From: Candidatus Saccharimonadales bacterium
GTDB taxonomy: Bacteria > Patescibacteriota > Saccharimonadia > Saccharimonadales > Saccharimonadaceae
Assembly (NCBI GenBank): GCA_035317825.1
Contig: DATHGB010000020.1
Span: forward strand, 32,651 to 96,650
DNA: 64,000 nucleotides
Direction: 5' to 3'
The notes under the pieces were generated by a model. That model did not search any database, was not told where the DNA came from, and saw only the letters and a list, made by a program, of their open reading frames with translations. Below, piece by piece: positions 43,204-52,894 of this stretch. Each line of letters starts with the position of its first letter. Positions within the stretch are counted from its first letter, which is position 1. The position numbers and the translations under genes are program-made.

Positions 43204-43935
43204 CTATTTATTAGCGTCAACGTTTGACTGTTTTGGTTCATCCTGGCCTTTGCCACCTGGACGAGTTTCTTCAGCTTGTGAATCCTGGTCAGTGTCTTCA
43301 CCGTTCTCGGCTGTCACTTCGCTTTCATCAACAGCGTCACCACCAGCAGCATCGTTTGCAGCCTGAAGTGCGCTTGGTTCGTAGACATTTGCGATAACAA
43401 GATCAAGGTCTTGATCGTGGTCGGCAAACTCTACGCCTTCAGGAAGTTTAATGTTGGCAAGTGTTAGTTTGTCTTCAGTCCCCGCAAGGTTCACAATTGA
43501 GATTTCAAGTGCTTCTGGAAGGTTTGCTGGAAGCGCCCTAATTTCAACATGCTCGATAGCCTGCAAAACCACAAGTCCGGCTTTTTCAGCGGCACTTTCA
43601 CCAATTCCGATCAAATGAATTGGAACTTCCGTGACGATTTTTTCGTTTTGTTTAATCGTATGGAATGCTACGTGACGAACAAGGTGTTTGACTGGATCAA
43701 TATCAATGTTTTTAATAATCGCAAGCTTTTTCTTGCCTCCCAATGTCAAATGGACTGGCGTGTGCTTGCCTGCAGCGTGCACAACTTTTGCTGTTTCAAC
43801 AAAGCCTGATTGTGTCGAGATTGGGTCAGCGGAACCACCGTATACGACGCTTGGTACTAAACCATCTGCGCGTAATTTCTTAACCTGTTTGCCTTCGGCC
43901 GTTCGTGCGTCTAATGCTAACGAAATTTCGTTCAT
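43204..43935 (-). CDS. rplY: Ribosomal protein bL25, long CTC form
   Basis: 243 residues. The 5S rRNA-binding N-terminal domain (LALDARTAEGKQVKKLRADGLVPSVVYGG, about 5-33; HVAFHTIKQNEKI) is followed by the CTC beta domain (EIRALPANLPEALEISIVNL...LTLANIKLPEGVEF) and an acidic tail (DAAGGDAVDESEVTAENGEDTDQD). An AGGAGG site lies 3-4 nt before the ATG, among the best Shine-Dalgarno sequences in the window, and TATAAT lies further upstream. It binds 5S rRNA in the large subunit. Confidence 0.94.
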   Translation of the reverse strand: MNEISLALDARTAEGKQVKKLRADGLVPSVVYGGSADPISTQSGFVETAKVVHAAGKHTPVHLTLGGKKKLAIIKNIDIDPVKHLVRHVAFHTIKQNEKIVTEVPIHLIGIGESAAEKAGLVVLQAIEHVEIRALPANLPEALEISIVNLAGTEDKLTLANIKLPEGVEFADHDQDLDLVIANVYEPSALQAANDAAGGDAVDESEVTAENGEDTDQDSQAEETRPGGKGQDEPKQSNVDANK

Positions 43936-44000
43936 ATTCCTCCTAATCGGTATATGCCCTTATTATACCATTTCACCGACTCATGTTAAAATGGTAACAG

Positions 44001-44687
44001 ATGATACCTGGATTTGACTTAGCTACTTTCGCGGCGCAGGCTGGGCCTTGGGCGGCCGTATTCGTTTTAATGGCTATTATTTTTGCAGAGTCCGGACTTT
44101 TAATCGGCTTCTTTTTGCCTGGCGATAGTATTCTCTTCACAGCTGGATTTTTGGTTCAAACTGGAATTTTAAAATTCGACATCCATCTTTTGGTCGTGTT
44201 GGTATTTTTAGCGGCAGTCCTTGGTGATGGTGTCGGCTATCTATTCGGACGCAAGATAGGCCGTAGACTGTTCCAACGTCCTAATTCGCTTCTGTTCCGA
44301 CAAGAAAATATTCAAAAAGCCGAGGAGTTTTATGAACGCCACGGAAGCATCACTATTGTTATTGCCAGATTTATTCCCATCGTACGTACTTTCGCGCCAA
44401 TTGTCGCAGGCGTCGGTAAAATGAAATATCATACCTTCCTGACGTTCAATGTTATAGGCGCGCTCCTTTGGGCAGTCGGCATTACCTATGCTGGCTTTTA
44501 TGTCGGTGCAGGCCTGGAAAAGATTGGCATTGAAGTTGATACGATCCTTCTTCCGATCATTGCCGTTATCATTCTTGTTTCGGTACTGCCCCCTGCCATC
44601 CATATATTCAAAGATAGTGGCCGACGAACCGCTATGTGGAATGGTACCAAAAAACAAATCGCTATTCTCTTGAAACGTTCGAAGTAA
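44001..44687 (+). CDS. DedA family membrane protein
   Basis: 228 residues. VFVLMAIIFAESGLLIGFFLPGDSILFTAGFL (about 19-50) contains the DedA ES..P.PGD motif; FGRKIGRRLF and RFIPIVRTFAPIVAGVGKMKYHTF (about 120-143) are the second signature. Members flip undecaprenyl phosphate or phospholipids and support envelope integrity. TG-T-TAAAAT (43987-43992) ends 8 nt before the ATG, with no Shine-Dalgarno sequence. It is convergent with uvrA, with 1 nt between stop codons. Confidence 0.92.
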   Translation: MIPGFDLATFAAQAGPWAAVFVLMAIIFAESGLLIGFFLPGDSILFTAGFLVQTGILKFDIHLLVVLVFLAAVLGDGVGYLFGRKIGRRLFQRPNSLLFRQENIQKAEEFYERHGSITIVIARFIPIVRTFAPIVAGVGKMKYHTFLTFNVIGALLWAVGITYAGFYVGAGLEKIGIEVDTILLPIIAVIILVSVLPPAIHIFKDSGRRTAMWNGTKKQIAILLKRSK

Positions 44688-44688
44688 C

Positions 44689-47508
44689 TTACTTTTTCAG
44701 TAATTCTTTAAGATATTGTCCCGTAAACGATTGCTTTTCTTTGGCAATTTCTTCTGGCGTGCCTTCGGCGATAACATTACCGCCGCCTTGGCCGCCTTCT
44801 GGTCCCATATCAATAACGTGATCGGCTGACTTAATCACATCGAGGTTGTGTTCAATAATAACCATGCTGTTCCCACCCTCGACAAGCTTTTGCAGAATCG
44901 TTAAAAGCCGTTTTACGTCGGCGCTGTGGAGTCCTGTCGTAGGCTCATCCAAGATGTAGAGCGTCTTGCCAGTTGCACGACGGGATAACTCGGTCGCGAG
45001 TTTAATGCGTTGTGCTTCACCGCCACTAAACGTTGTGGCTGGCTGTCCAAGACGAATGTAGCCCAGGCCAACTTCAACAAGCGTATCTAGTTTACGTGCA
45101 ATTGATGGAACGTTTTTAAAGAAATCCGCAGCCTGCTCGACAGTCATTTCAAGCACGTCACTAATCGTCGCGTCTTTGAATTTGATTTCAAGTGCCTCGC
45201 GGTTGTAGCGTTTGCCCTTACACTCATCGCAGGTAACATATACGTCTGGCAGGAAGTGCATTTCAATCTTGATCACACCGTCACCCTGACAGTTTTCACA
45301 GCGGCCACCTTTTACGTTAAAGCTAAAACGACCGGCTTTATACCCGCGAATATTCGCTTCAGGCGTACCAGCAAACAGCTCGCGAATTGGCGTAAATACG
45401 CCCGTATACGTTGCCGGGTTAGAACGCGGAGTTCGCCCGATGGCAGACTGGTCAATAACGATTGCTTTATCGAGGTGTTTTATGCCTTCGATATTTTCGT
45501 GTGCACCCGGTACGACATGCGAACGGTGAAGCCTTGCCGAGAGTTCTTTAGCCAAGATATCGTTTACGAGTGTTGATTTACCACTGCCACTGACACCACT
45601 AACAACAGTAATGACGCCCAGCGGGAAACTGACATCAATATTTTTAAGGTTGTTTTCTTTGGCGCCGCGAATAACAAGACTTCGGTCTTTTACGACCGTA
45701 CGACGCTTTTTAGGGACATCGATCTTTTCAGTACCCTTTAAATAACGCCCCGTAATACTATCTTTATTATTCGCAACTTCTTCAGGCGTGCCCGCAGCGA
45801 CGACGTTCCCACCCGCCACACCAGCACCTGGACCAATGTCTAATAGATAGTCTGCATGACGAATCGTGTCTTCGTCGTGTTCAACGACCAGCACGGTATT
45901 ACCTAAATCACGAAGGTGTTTAAGCGTCGTAATTAGGCGGTCGTTATCGCGTTGGTGCAAACCGATTGACGGTTCGTCTAGTACGTACAGAACGCCTTGC
46001 AGACCAGACCCAATCTGGGTCGCCAAACGAATACGCTGCGCTTCACCACCCGAAAGCGTATTGGCGGCACGTGAAAGTTCAAGATAATTCAGTCCAACGT
46101 TACTCATAAAACCAAGTCGTGCCGTAATTTCTTTCATAATCTGACGCGCAATAAATAGTTCGCTGTCAGATAATTTCAATGTGTTTTGGAATAGATCAAG
46201 TGCAGAATCAACGCCAAGATCACAAATATCCATGATGCTTAGATCATGTACGGTAACCGCTAAAACGACAGGTTTTAGCCGCGCGCCGTTACATGCATGA
46301 CAGCGGCGTTCGCGCATAAAACGCTCGATATCTTTTCGCATAAACTCACTGTCAGTTTCTTTGTGGCGGCGTTCAAGGTTTGGAATAACGCCTTCGTATG
46401 TTGATTCATAGTGGCGACCACCCCCCAGGTTAACTGTGTATTTTTGCGTACCAGTTCCATACAGGATTTTTTCCATATCCTGCTGCGTTAGCTCGCTCAC
46501 GGGAACTTGCAGACTAAAGCCATGTTCTTCGCCAACTTTAGCAAGGCGTTTCATGTACCACGCGTCGCTATTCACACGGTTGTACGGACGAATCGCGCCT
46601 TCTGCAATCGTCAGATTCGGATTAAACACCAGATCAGGATCAACCTCCAGGCGACTGCCTAGTCCGGTACAAACAGGACATGCACCTTGTGGAGCGTTAA
46701 AACTGAATAGCCGAGGTTCTAGTTCGGGTATTTCCTCGTTTGGGTGATCAATACAGGCATATCGCTGGCTAAACGTCACGATATCGTCTGATTCTACGTT
46801 CAGCAGTTCAACGACTCCTTCAGCAAGCTCTAACGCTTGTTCGACGGACTGCGTCACGCGTCCAAGCATCTCGCCGCTCATTGCGATACGGTCAACCACG
46901 ATTTCAATATTGTGCTTGTAGCTTTTTGCGAGTGTTGGAAATTCGTCAAGCGCGTAGACGACGCCGTCAACACGGGCACGGGCAAAACCAAGGCGACGGT
47001 ATTGTTCAGGAATATGAGCGAATTCACCCTTTTTGTCTTTGATAACAGGCGCAAGAATCATCAGGCGCGTACCGTCAGCAATCTTCATAATTTCGTCAAT
47101 GATTGCCTGTGGCGTACGACGCGAGACTTCTTTGCCGCATACAGGACAGTGCGGTACGCCGATACGCGCAAACAAAAGGCGCATATAATCGTAAATTTCG
47201 GTTACCGTCGCAACGGTTGATCGCGGGTTGCGACTGGTAGATTTTTGATCAATAGAAATCGCAGGGCTTAGACCCTCAATCGAATCGACATCGGGTTTGT
47301 CCATAATACCCAAAAACTGCCTGGCGTAGCTCGAAAGGCTTTCGACGTAGCGGCGTTGTCCTTCTGCGTAAATGGTATCAAAAGCAAGCGATGATTTACC
47401 GCTTCCTGATAGACCAGTAATGACGACAAGCTTATCTCTTGGAATCTCAACTGAAACATTTTTTAGGTTGTGCTCGCGAGCACCAGTAACACGAATAACC
47501 TCTGGCAT
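44689..47508 (-). CDS. uvrA: Excinuclease ABC subunit A
   Basis: 939 residues. Two ATPase modules: Walker [16 protein letters not shown] (about 33-47) and [13 protein letters not shown] (about 635-647), signatures [18 protein letters not shown] and [18 protein letters not shown], Walker [17 protein letters not shown] and [16 protein letters not shown]. Zinc modules include [13 protein letters not shown] and CENCQGDG...[10 protein letters not shown]. It recognises damage and loads UvrB. TGC-TATAAT (47517-47522) ends 8 nt before the ATG. uvrC is 12 kb away and uvrB is not in the window. Confidence 0.98.
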   Translation of the reverse strand: MPEVIRVTGAREHNLKNVSVEIPRDKLVVITGLSGSGKSSLAFDTIYAEGQRRYVESLSSYARQFLGIMDKPDVDSIEGLSPAISIDQKSTSRNPRSTVATVTEIYDYMRLLFARIGVPHCPVCGKEVSRRTPQAIIDEIMKIADGTRLMILAPVIKDKKGEFAHIPEQYRRLGFARARVDGVVYALDEFPTLAKSYKHNIEIVVDRIAMSGEMLGRVTQSVEQALELAEGVVELLNVESDDIVTFSQRYACIDHPNEEIPELEPRLFSFNAPQGACPVCTGLGSRLEVDPDLVFNPNLTIAEGAIRPYNRVNSDAWYMKRLAKVGEEHGFSLQVPVSELTQQDMEKILYGTGTQKYTVNLGGGRHYESTYEGVIPNLERRHKETDSEFMRKDIERFMRERRCHACNGARLKPVVLAVTVHDLSIMDICDLGVDSALDLFQNTLKLSDSELFIARQIMKEITARLGFMSNVGLNYLELSRAANTLSGGEAQRIRLATQIGSGLQGVLYVLDEPSIGLHQRDNDRLITTLKHLRDLGNTVLVVEHDEDTIRHADYLLDIGPGAGVAGGNVVAAGTPEEVANNKDSITGRYLKGTEKIDVPKKRRTVVKDRSLVIRGAKENNLKNIDVSFPLGVITVVSGVSGSGKSTLVNDILAKELSARLHRSHVVPGAHENIEGIKHLDKAIVIDQSAIGRTPRSNPATYTGVFTPIRELFAGTPEANIRGYKAGRFSFNVKGGRCENCQGDGVIKIEMHFLPDVYVTCDECKGKRYNREALEIKFKDATISDVLEMTVEQAADFFKNVPSIARKLDTLVEVGLGYIRLGQPATTFSGGEAQRIKLATELSRRATGKTLYILDEPTTGLHSADVKRLLTILQKLVEGGNSMVIIEHNLDVIKSADHVIDMGPEGGQGGGNVIAEGTPEEIAKEKQSFTGQYLKELLKK

Positions 47509-47638
47509 AACGCCTTATTATAGCACGGTTTAGCAAGTCTTATCCAGTCCGCCGGGCAACATCGTGCTTATCGTTGCAGGTGTCAGGCGCGAATGCTATA
47601 TTGGTGTGAAGTTCGTTTACTAAAAGAGGTGCGGAAAC

Positions 47639-47929
47639 ATGAAAAACCCATACACAATCGTTGCGTTATGCTTAATCGGCATCGCATTTTTCCTAAAAGC
47701 CGGCGTTGCGAATGCATTGCTACTGTTTTTGTTAGTAGGCGCTATTCCTGGAACGTCGTATAACGTTCCGGCAGCAGGTATGTTGTTCATTGTTCTAGTA
47801 CCCGTGTGGCTTGTCCTTGTACGGATTACAATGCTAGAATCTGTCCAAGCCTGGATCAAGAACCAAATCAATCGTGGCAGCGCTACGCAAAAGAAACGTT
47901 TGCCCCGTAAACGTTTCGAGCAGGTCTAG
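47639..47929 (+). CDS. Small two-helix membrane protein
   Basis: 96 residues. Two hydrophobic stretches (about 5-40 and 45-68) and a basic C-terminus (NRGSATQKKRLPRKRFEQV). AGAGGTG lies about 8-10 nt before the ATG, and TGC-TATATT is further upstream. No family recognised. It overlaps the 3' end of sbcB by 4 nt on the other strand. Confidence 0.7.
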   Translation: MKNPYTIVALCLIGIAFFLKAGVANALLLFLLVGAIPGTSYNVPAAGMLFIVLVPVWLVLVRITMLESVQAWIKNQINRGSATQKKRLPRKRFEQV

Positions 47930-49359
47930 GGCGCTTCCGCGTCAGAAACGTCAACTGGCAAAACGCTTTCAGCCCAAAGCTGTAATTCCTGCAAAATAAA
48001 TTGCTTATTATCATCTGTTTCCGTTGCCGCGAGACGCTGCAAGGATTTTGTGAATACAGGAAGTTGCGCAGTAATGTGGTTTGAGCGCCACTCTTCCCAC
48101 GCGCGCGCTTCGTCTTCGCTGAGAATCCCTGGGAAATTACGTGCTTTATAGTGAAGTAAAAGTGGAGCAAGCCGGTCATCACTAAATTCAGGATTAAAAT
48201 CAGCCAGTTCACGCTCAGATGCGTTTCTGACCGTCTCGCACCTTAAACGGTCCCTGTCGTTCAAAAATCCGTCGTAAAGTTTTGCTTCCGGATCGGATGC
48301 CTTTTTAAATTCAGGGCGGTTTTCAAATAATGAACGGATATTCTCGGCAAAATGCGGAGCTGACAGGAGTAGTTTCTTGTTCTTTTCAATCATTGCTTTA
48401 TCGAGATGAATGCGGTTCCAGCCGTCACTTTGTTCCAGTACGCCAACGGGCGCAACCGCAGGTACTCGATTATATTGCAATTCCTTAACGGGAAGTTTTT
48501 GAAACCCCTCGCTCTTTCGCTCTTCCCAGGTGGCATAAAACTTCTTTTTAATATCTTCCATGCTAAGATTTATAAAATCCGCTGGGTCATACCGAAGATC
48601 ATACACGACGACATTGCTGTTTTTACCACTCGTTAACGGAAAAGCGATGGTCGTTTTGTCATGCTCACTGTCGTAGCGTCCGCTTGTATAGACAAATGGT
48701 TTTTTATCATCCAAATTAACCAGTGATTGTACTTTTTTCTTGTCGCGCATCGTAAAAAGATAGTCGTATAGTTGCGGCTGTTTTTCTTTGATCAATTTTG
48801 CAACAGCGATCAATGCCTCTACATCGCTAAGTGCATCATGCGCTTTGAGGTGATCAATTCCATTTTCTTTCGTGAGCAGCTCCAGACGGTTCGTAGGTTT
48901 TCCATCAACAACTGGCCAGGTTATACCATCGGGGCGTAAAGCCCTTGTCATACGGACAACATCAAGCATGTCCCACCTTGAACGTCCATCCTTCCAACTC
49001 CATTCGTAAGGATCGCGAAACGTTCGCCAAAAGAACGCCCTGATAAATTCGTCGTCAAACCGAATATTATTAAATCCAATTGTTACCGTATCCGGCGTAA
49101 AGATTTCATCTTGCAAGAAAGTAGCGAATTCCGCTTCTGTCAGACCATCTGCCTGGGTAGATTGAGGAGTAATTCCCGTCACCATCAATGCCTCCGGGGC
49201 TGGTATCGTATCCTCGGTTAGTTTTACGAGGACATTGTGTGATTCGCCAATCTGGTTAAAACCAGTATCCGTACGAATACCCGCAAATTGCATAATTCGG
49301 TCATTTCGAGGGTCAAGCCCGCTTGTTTCTAAGTCGTAAAAAAAGAAAGTTTGAGACAT
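47926..49359 (-). CDS. sbcB: Exodeoxyribonuclease I
   Basis: 477 residues. The DEDDh exonuclease domain has FFYDLETSGLDP (about 5-16), GFNNIRFDDEFIRAFFWR and AHDALSDVEALIAVAKLI (about 173-190), followed by the SH3-like and C-terminal helical domains (NRLELLTKEN, ENRPEFKKASDPEAKLYDGF, ARNFPGILSEDEARAWEEWR). The enzyme degrades single-stranded DNA 3' to 5' in repair and recombination. TATAAT (49367-49372) ends 7 nt before the ATG and there is no Shine-Dalgarno sequence. Confidence 0.94.
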   Translation of the reverse strand: MSQTFFFYDLETSGLDPRNDRIMQFAGIRTDTGFNQIGESHNVLVKLTEDTIPAPEALMVTGITPQSTQADGLTEAEFATFLQDEIFTPDTVTIGFNNIRFDDEFIRAFFWRTFRDPYEWSWKDGRSRWDMLDVVRMTRALRPDGITWPVVDGKPTNRLELLTKENGIDHLKAHDALSDVEALIAVAKLIKEKQPQLYDYLFTMRDKKKVQSLVNLDDKKPFVYTSGRYDSEHDKTTIAFPLTSGKNSNVVVYDLRYDPADFINLSMEDIKKKFYATWEERKSEGFQKLPVKELQYNRVPAVAPVGVLEQSDGWNRIHLDKAMIEKNKKLLLSAPHFAENIRSLFENRPEFKKASDPEAKLYDGFLNDRDRLRCETVRNASERELADFNPEFSDDRLAPLLLHYKARNFPGILSEDEARAWEEWRSNHITAQLPVFTKSLQRLAATETDDNKQFILQELQLWAESVLPVDVSDAEAP

Positions 49360-49424
49360 AAGGTTTATTATACGCTAAAAACAAAAACTCGCTGATTAGC
49401 GAGTTACGGAACTGGATTAAATTA

Positions 49425-49955
49425 TCACAGTTGGATATAGCCGAAGCGTACAGAGACCGGACCAGGCACGAGCCGCAGGGAGTTGATCCCTGCGAACTCA
49501 TGCCTGGTAGGCGATCTGCGGACGGTATCGTCGAGCACCGGAAGTATCCGGCGTCGGTCGACCGCGTCCACAGCGCCTCGGGCAGTCTCAGAATGGGTGT
49601 CGTCCGGACGTACCCGTGTCATGCAGACCGCATGGCACTTCGGTGGGTACGCCCTTGGCCGATCGTTCGTACATCTCGTTCCCTTCAGACATTCGTGCGT
49701 GTTGGCGTCCGTCGTGACGCCGCTCGCCGCTCTTTCTTCTTTGGTCGCCTAAAAGATTAGTACTAGGTAAAACCAGCTTCGGGGTGAAGCAATTTCGCCT
49801 CCTTCACTAATACCATTATTAAACCGACAGGGAATGGCCACGGTTGGCCGTAGTACTACGCCCGAATCCTGACAATTGTCCGAGGTATCCGTCGTAGATT
49901 TCTATCTACTATTCATAAATAGAAATCTACGACGGATGCTATATCCAACTTGTGA
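49425..49955. other. GC-rich insert bounded by imperfect inverted repeats
   Basis: The 683-bp gap between sbcB and obg holds this block. Its ends are TCACA-GTTGGATATAGC (49425-49441) and its complement GCTATATCCAAC-T-TGTGA (49938-49955), 17 pairs with one bulge. The left 320 bp are GC-rich, with open frames in several phases (a plus-strand frame 49431-49760 and others), none with clear family likeness. A nested hairpin (ACCAGGCA 49461-49468 with TGCCTGGT 49501-49508, inside it CGCAGGG with CCCTGCG) opens the block. TAGTACTA occurs at 49758-49765 and 49851-49858. No transposase and no target duplication are seen. Confidence 0.5.
49887..49937. repeat. Perfect 19-bp hairpin at the right end of the insert
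   Basis: 49887-49905 pairs perfectly with 49919-49937 (13-nt loop). The core is CGTCGTAGATTTCTAT. It directly abuts the right terminal repeat, as subterminal hairpins do in some transposons, but it could be a terminator for obg. Confidence 0.75.
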
Positions 49956-50042
49956 ATGTACTACAGAAGTTTTCACACAATCTGATAGTGTTATACACAA
50001 TAACACACAAATAGAATTATGTCAATACTATTCTGTGGGCGG

Positions 50043-51329
50043 TTATTGTTCTAGTAGGGTAAACTCATGGCCACCAATTTCGATGACACTATCGCCTACC
50101 GCGCCTGCGCGAGACAGTTCGTGGTTTACACCTAATTTTTTCAAGATATCGCGAAGACGATTTACCCCTTCGAAATTACTAAAATCAGTCCGTCGGGCAA
50201 ATTTCTCAACCTTATCCCCACGCACGACAAAATGACCAGTCTCTTCGTCTTTTGTCACTGTCCAGGCATCAGCAATCTGGTTATCCGTAAGGCGGATCGT
50301 CACAAGATCGTCGTCGTCAGCATCAATTTCTTTTTCGATGCTTCGGATTGCTTTTACCTTGCTATCCAAGGCCCGAAGTACTTCCGTAAGTCCCTGATGA
50401 GCACTTGATGAAATAACAAATACGTCAGCACCGTTTTCAGTTGCTTCTTTAACCGCATCAACTTGCATTGCAACAATCTCATCATCCAGGCCTTCAGCCT
50501 TTGTTAACGCGATTACTTCTGGACGAGTGAGTAGTTCCGGACTGTAGCTCGCAAGCTCTAGGCGGATTGTTCGATATGCAGCTGCTATATCATCGCTATA
50601 GATATCAATAAGATGCAGCAGGACCGCTGTACGTTCGACATGACGAAGAAATGCGTCACCTAGGCCTTTGCCTTCGCTAGCGCCTTCTATAAGCCCTGGG
50701 ATATCAGCGATAAGTAAACTGGAGCTGTCGATGTCCGCGACTCCAAGGTTTGGAGTTAGGGTTGTAAATGCATAGTCGGCAATTTCCGGACGAGCGTTGC
50801 TTACGACGGATAGAAAGGTTGATTTACCTGCATTAGGGAATCCGACCAAACCTACATCCGCAAGCAGCTTTAATTCAAGCTCTGCTTCAAACGTGTCACC
50901 AGCTTCGCCTAATTCCGCCATGCGGGGAGTCTGACGGATAGATGATTTGAAGTGTGCGTTTCCAAATCCACCATCACCACCCTTAGCGATCACCACCTCT
51001 TGTCCATTTTCAGTAAGATCGGCAATTATTTCACCGTTACGCTTCACTAGCGTACCCATTGGAACTTTGATGCGCAAAGCTTCGCCAGATTTGCCACGCT
51101 GATTCTGCTTACTGCCATTACTGCCAGCCGGAGCCTTTAGTTCTGGTTTGTATCGAAAGTCGATAAGTGTGTTGAGATTTTCCGTAGCGACAAAGATAAC
51201 GTCGCCGCCTTTCCCGCCGTCACCACCGTCAGGTCCGCCTTTATCTACGTAAATTTCCTGACGAAAACCAACGGCACCGTTGCCGCCTTTTCCTGCAGAA
51301 ATAAAAACTTTGGCGGTATCTACAAACAT
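50043..51329 (-). CDS. obg: GTPase Obg/CgtA
   Basis: 428 residues from ATG 51327-51329 (MFVDTAKVFI); an upstream ATG adds six residues not found in the family. The Obg domain has GNGAVGFRQEIYVDKGGPDGGDGGKGGDVIF (about 15-45), the G domain GFPNAGKSTFLS, and FTTLTPNLGV with DIPGLIEGASEG; the C-terminal OCT domain starts near residue 345. It acts in 50S ribosome assembly. TATACT (51338-51343) ends 8 nt before the ATG. Confidence 0.97.
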   Translation of the reverse strand: MFVDTAKVFISAGKGGNGAVGFRQEIYVDKGGPDGGDGGKGGDVIFVATENLNTLIDFRYKPELKAPAGSNGSKQNQRGKSGEALRIKVPMGTLVKRNGEIIADLTENGQEVVIAKGGDGGFGNAHFKSSIRQTPRMAELGEAGDTFEAELELKLLADVGLVGFPNAGKSTFLSVVSNARPEIADYAFTTLTPNLGVADIDSSSLLIADIPGLIEGASEGKGLGDAFLRHVERTAVLLHLIDIYSDDIAAAYRTIRLELASYSPELLTRPEVIALTKAEGLDDEIVAMQVDAVKEATENGADVFVISSSAHQGLTEVLRALDSKVKAIRSIEKEIDADDDDLVTIRLTDNQIADAWTVTKDEETGHFVVRGDKVEKFARRTDFSNFEGVNRLRDILKKLGVNHELSRAGAVGDSVIEIGGHEFTLLEQ

Positions 51330-51395
51330 TCTTACCCAGTATAACAAAATCGCCCCTGATTTGACAGGGGCGATTCGATTTATACAATATTTTGA

Positions 51396-52574
51396 CTAGT
51401 GAATATAGTAGAAGCTACCAACCTGCGACGCAGGAATTGTTCGCTCATCGACAATATTACCTTGCCAGTTGTAGTTCATTTCCGTCACCGTAACGCTTCC
51501 GTCAGCGTTAACGCTTTCGACAACCGCAACGTGACCATACCCACCACCGTTCTGCATGACCGCACCAGCTTCTGGTTTTTGGTCAACACGGAATCCGTTG
51601 GCAGATGCGTTAGATGCCCAGGTTGCAGCATTTCCCCAGAAGCTTCCGACAGGTCGTCCAAGCTTTAGGCGGCGCTCATAGGCGTACCATGTACAGTTGT
51701 TACGGGCATAGCCGTTACCTGGTGAGCTCGGTGAGCTATCCCTATAAAGGGTTCGCATATTTCCACCTATATAACCACCAGCGCTAAATGAAAGGTATAC
51801 ACCGTACGACGAAGAGCGTGGGGCAACATACCCTGGGCGTTCTGTTTCTGGTAGTGCACCGCCAGGGATAATCAGCTTCTTACCTACTTGTGGCGCGCCT
51901 AGTTCAAGGTCGTTAAATGCAACCAAACGATTTTTGTCGGCATTATACTTAGATGCGATAGAATCGATCGTATCACCAGTTTTGACCGTATAGAATACAC
52001 CGTCCAAGGGTGGAATCGTAAGGTCTTTCCCTGCTTCTATAGCGTCCGAGTTAAGATCATTAGCCCATTTGACTGTGGTTGCAGAAATACCAAACTGAGC
52101 TGCAATAGCTGGGATCGTGTCACCAGCTTTGGTGATATAGTGTCTAACCGCACGACCATCAGCCGAAGGCTGAATAATTTGTGGTTTGGCAATAATGTCA
52201 TTTTGCGTTTGTGTCAATTCCCCTGCAACCGCTAAGGAAACAGAGAGGTTGGCAATGTTAGGAGCGATTGATAAATCGCCGCGCTCAGCAATACCAGCTG
52301 CAACGTTTGTTGCGACAAGCTGGTCAACTGAAGGTTGGTCAAATGACCGTGTAGGATTCAAATTATCACTTGGAACGACAGCATTTGCTATGCTGTCAGC
52401 TTTTTGTGGCGGCTGGTAGCCAATGGCAACCATTGACATGATAAGCAAGAAAACACCAACATAGGCAGCTATAGTGGTTGACTTGGGACCGCGCCTAGCT
52501 CTTTTAGAACTGACACGATGACGAGCAAACACTTGTTGTTTTAACTCAGCAGTTGTCGCTTGGGCAGAGCCCAT
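51396..52574 (-). CDS. Peptidoglycan hydrolase with two LysM domains and CHAP
   Basis: 392 residues from ATG. One membrane helix (about 33-52), LysM 1 (ITKAGDTIPAIAAQFGISATTVKWANDL, about 148-175), LysM 2 (VKTGDTIDSIASKYNADKNRLVAFNDL), and a C-terminal CHAP amidase/endopeptidase with catalytic Cys in NNCTWYAYERR and His in GYGHVAVVES. It should bind and cut peptidoglycan of self or host. A good AGGAG lies at 52603-52607, 28 nt from the ATG but 7 nt from an in-frame ATT (52593-52595), so translation may begin at ATT, adding ISKFESA. A long leader precedes it. Confidence 0.92.
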   Translation of the reverse strand: MGSAQATTAELKQQVFARHRVSSKRARRGPKSTTIAAYVGVFLLIMSMVAIGYQPPQKADSIANAVVPSDNLNPTRSFDQPSVDQLVATNVAAGIAERGDLSIAPNIANLSVSLAVAGELTQTQNDIIAKPQIIQPSADGRAVRHYITKAGDTIPAIAAQFGISATTVKWANDLNSDAIEAGKDLTIPPLDGVFYTVKTGDTIDSIASKYNADKNRLVAFNDLELGAPQVGKKLIIPGGALPETERPGYVAPRSSSYGVYLSFSAGGYIGGNMRTLYRDSSPSSPGNGYARNNCTWYAYERRLKLGRPVGSFWGNAATWASNASANGFRVDQKPEAGAVMQNGGGYGHVAVVESVNADGSVTVTEMNYNWQGNIVDERTIPASQVGSFYYIH

Positions 52575-52894
52575 AGCGGATTCAAACTTACTAATTATTG
52601 TTCTCCTGCCTGTTGCATTACTGCAAAGGCGTCTACCTTACTTTGTCTTTCTTCTCGCAAATAGAACAGGGTACGTGTGTCGACCGATTTCATTAATGAT
52701 ATTAGGTGAAAATGTTCTAAGTTCAGTACCCGTAACGACATTTGTCGGTAGGCTCATTCATGATCTGTGCTTCCCACTCGCATATGAGGCCGTTAGCCGC
52801 ATTAGTAGACAGAGTCATCAATGTGCTGTCATTAATTGTATCAGCTATTGCAAAGTATGTCAATTTATTTTATGGTTATAAAAAATTGTCAAGT
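52575..52894 (-). promoter_or_regulatory. Consensus promoter and long leader of the LysM-CHAP gene
   Basis: TTGACA (TGTCAA on the plus strand, 52858-52863), 17 bp, TACAAT (52835-52840), an almost perfect sigma-70 promoter. The transcript would carry a leader of about 250 nt. It does not match a riboswitch I can name. It ends with AGGAG at 52603-52607. No coding region is seen in this 320-bp gap. Confidence 0.7.

Noticed and set aside
49431..49760. Open frames of 89-109 codons in the GC-rich block
   Set aside because: Several frames on both strands are open because of high GC, none has a convincing start or family likeness, and the block may be RNA or a mobile element; I describe it as an insert instead.
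52575..52894. Known riboswitch class (for example c-di-AMP) in the LysM-CHAP leader
   Set aside because: The conserved core sequences I know for that class are not visible; only the promoter and ribosome-binding site are supported.
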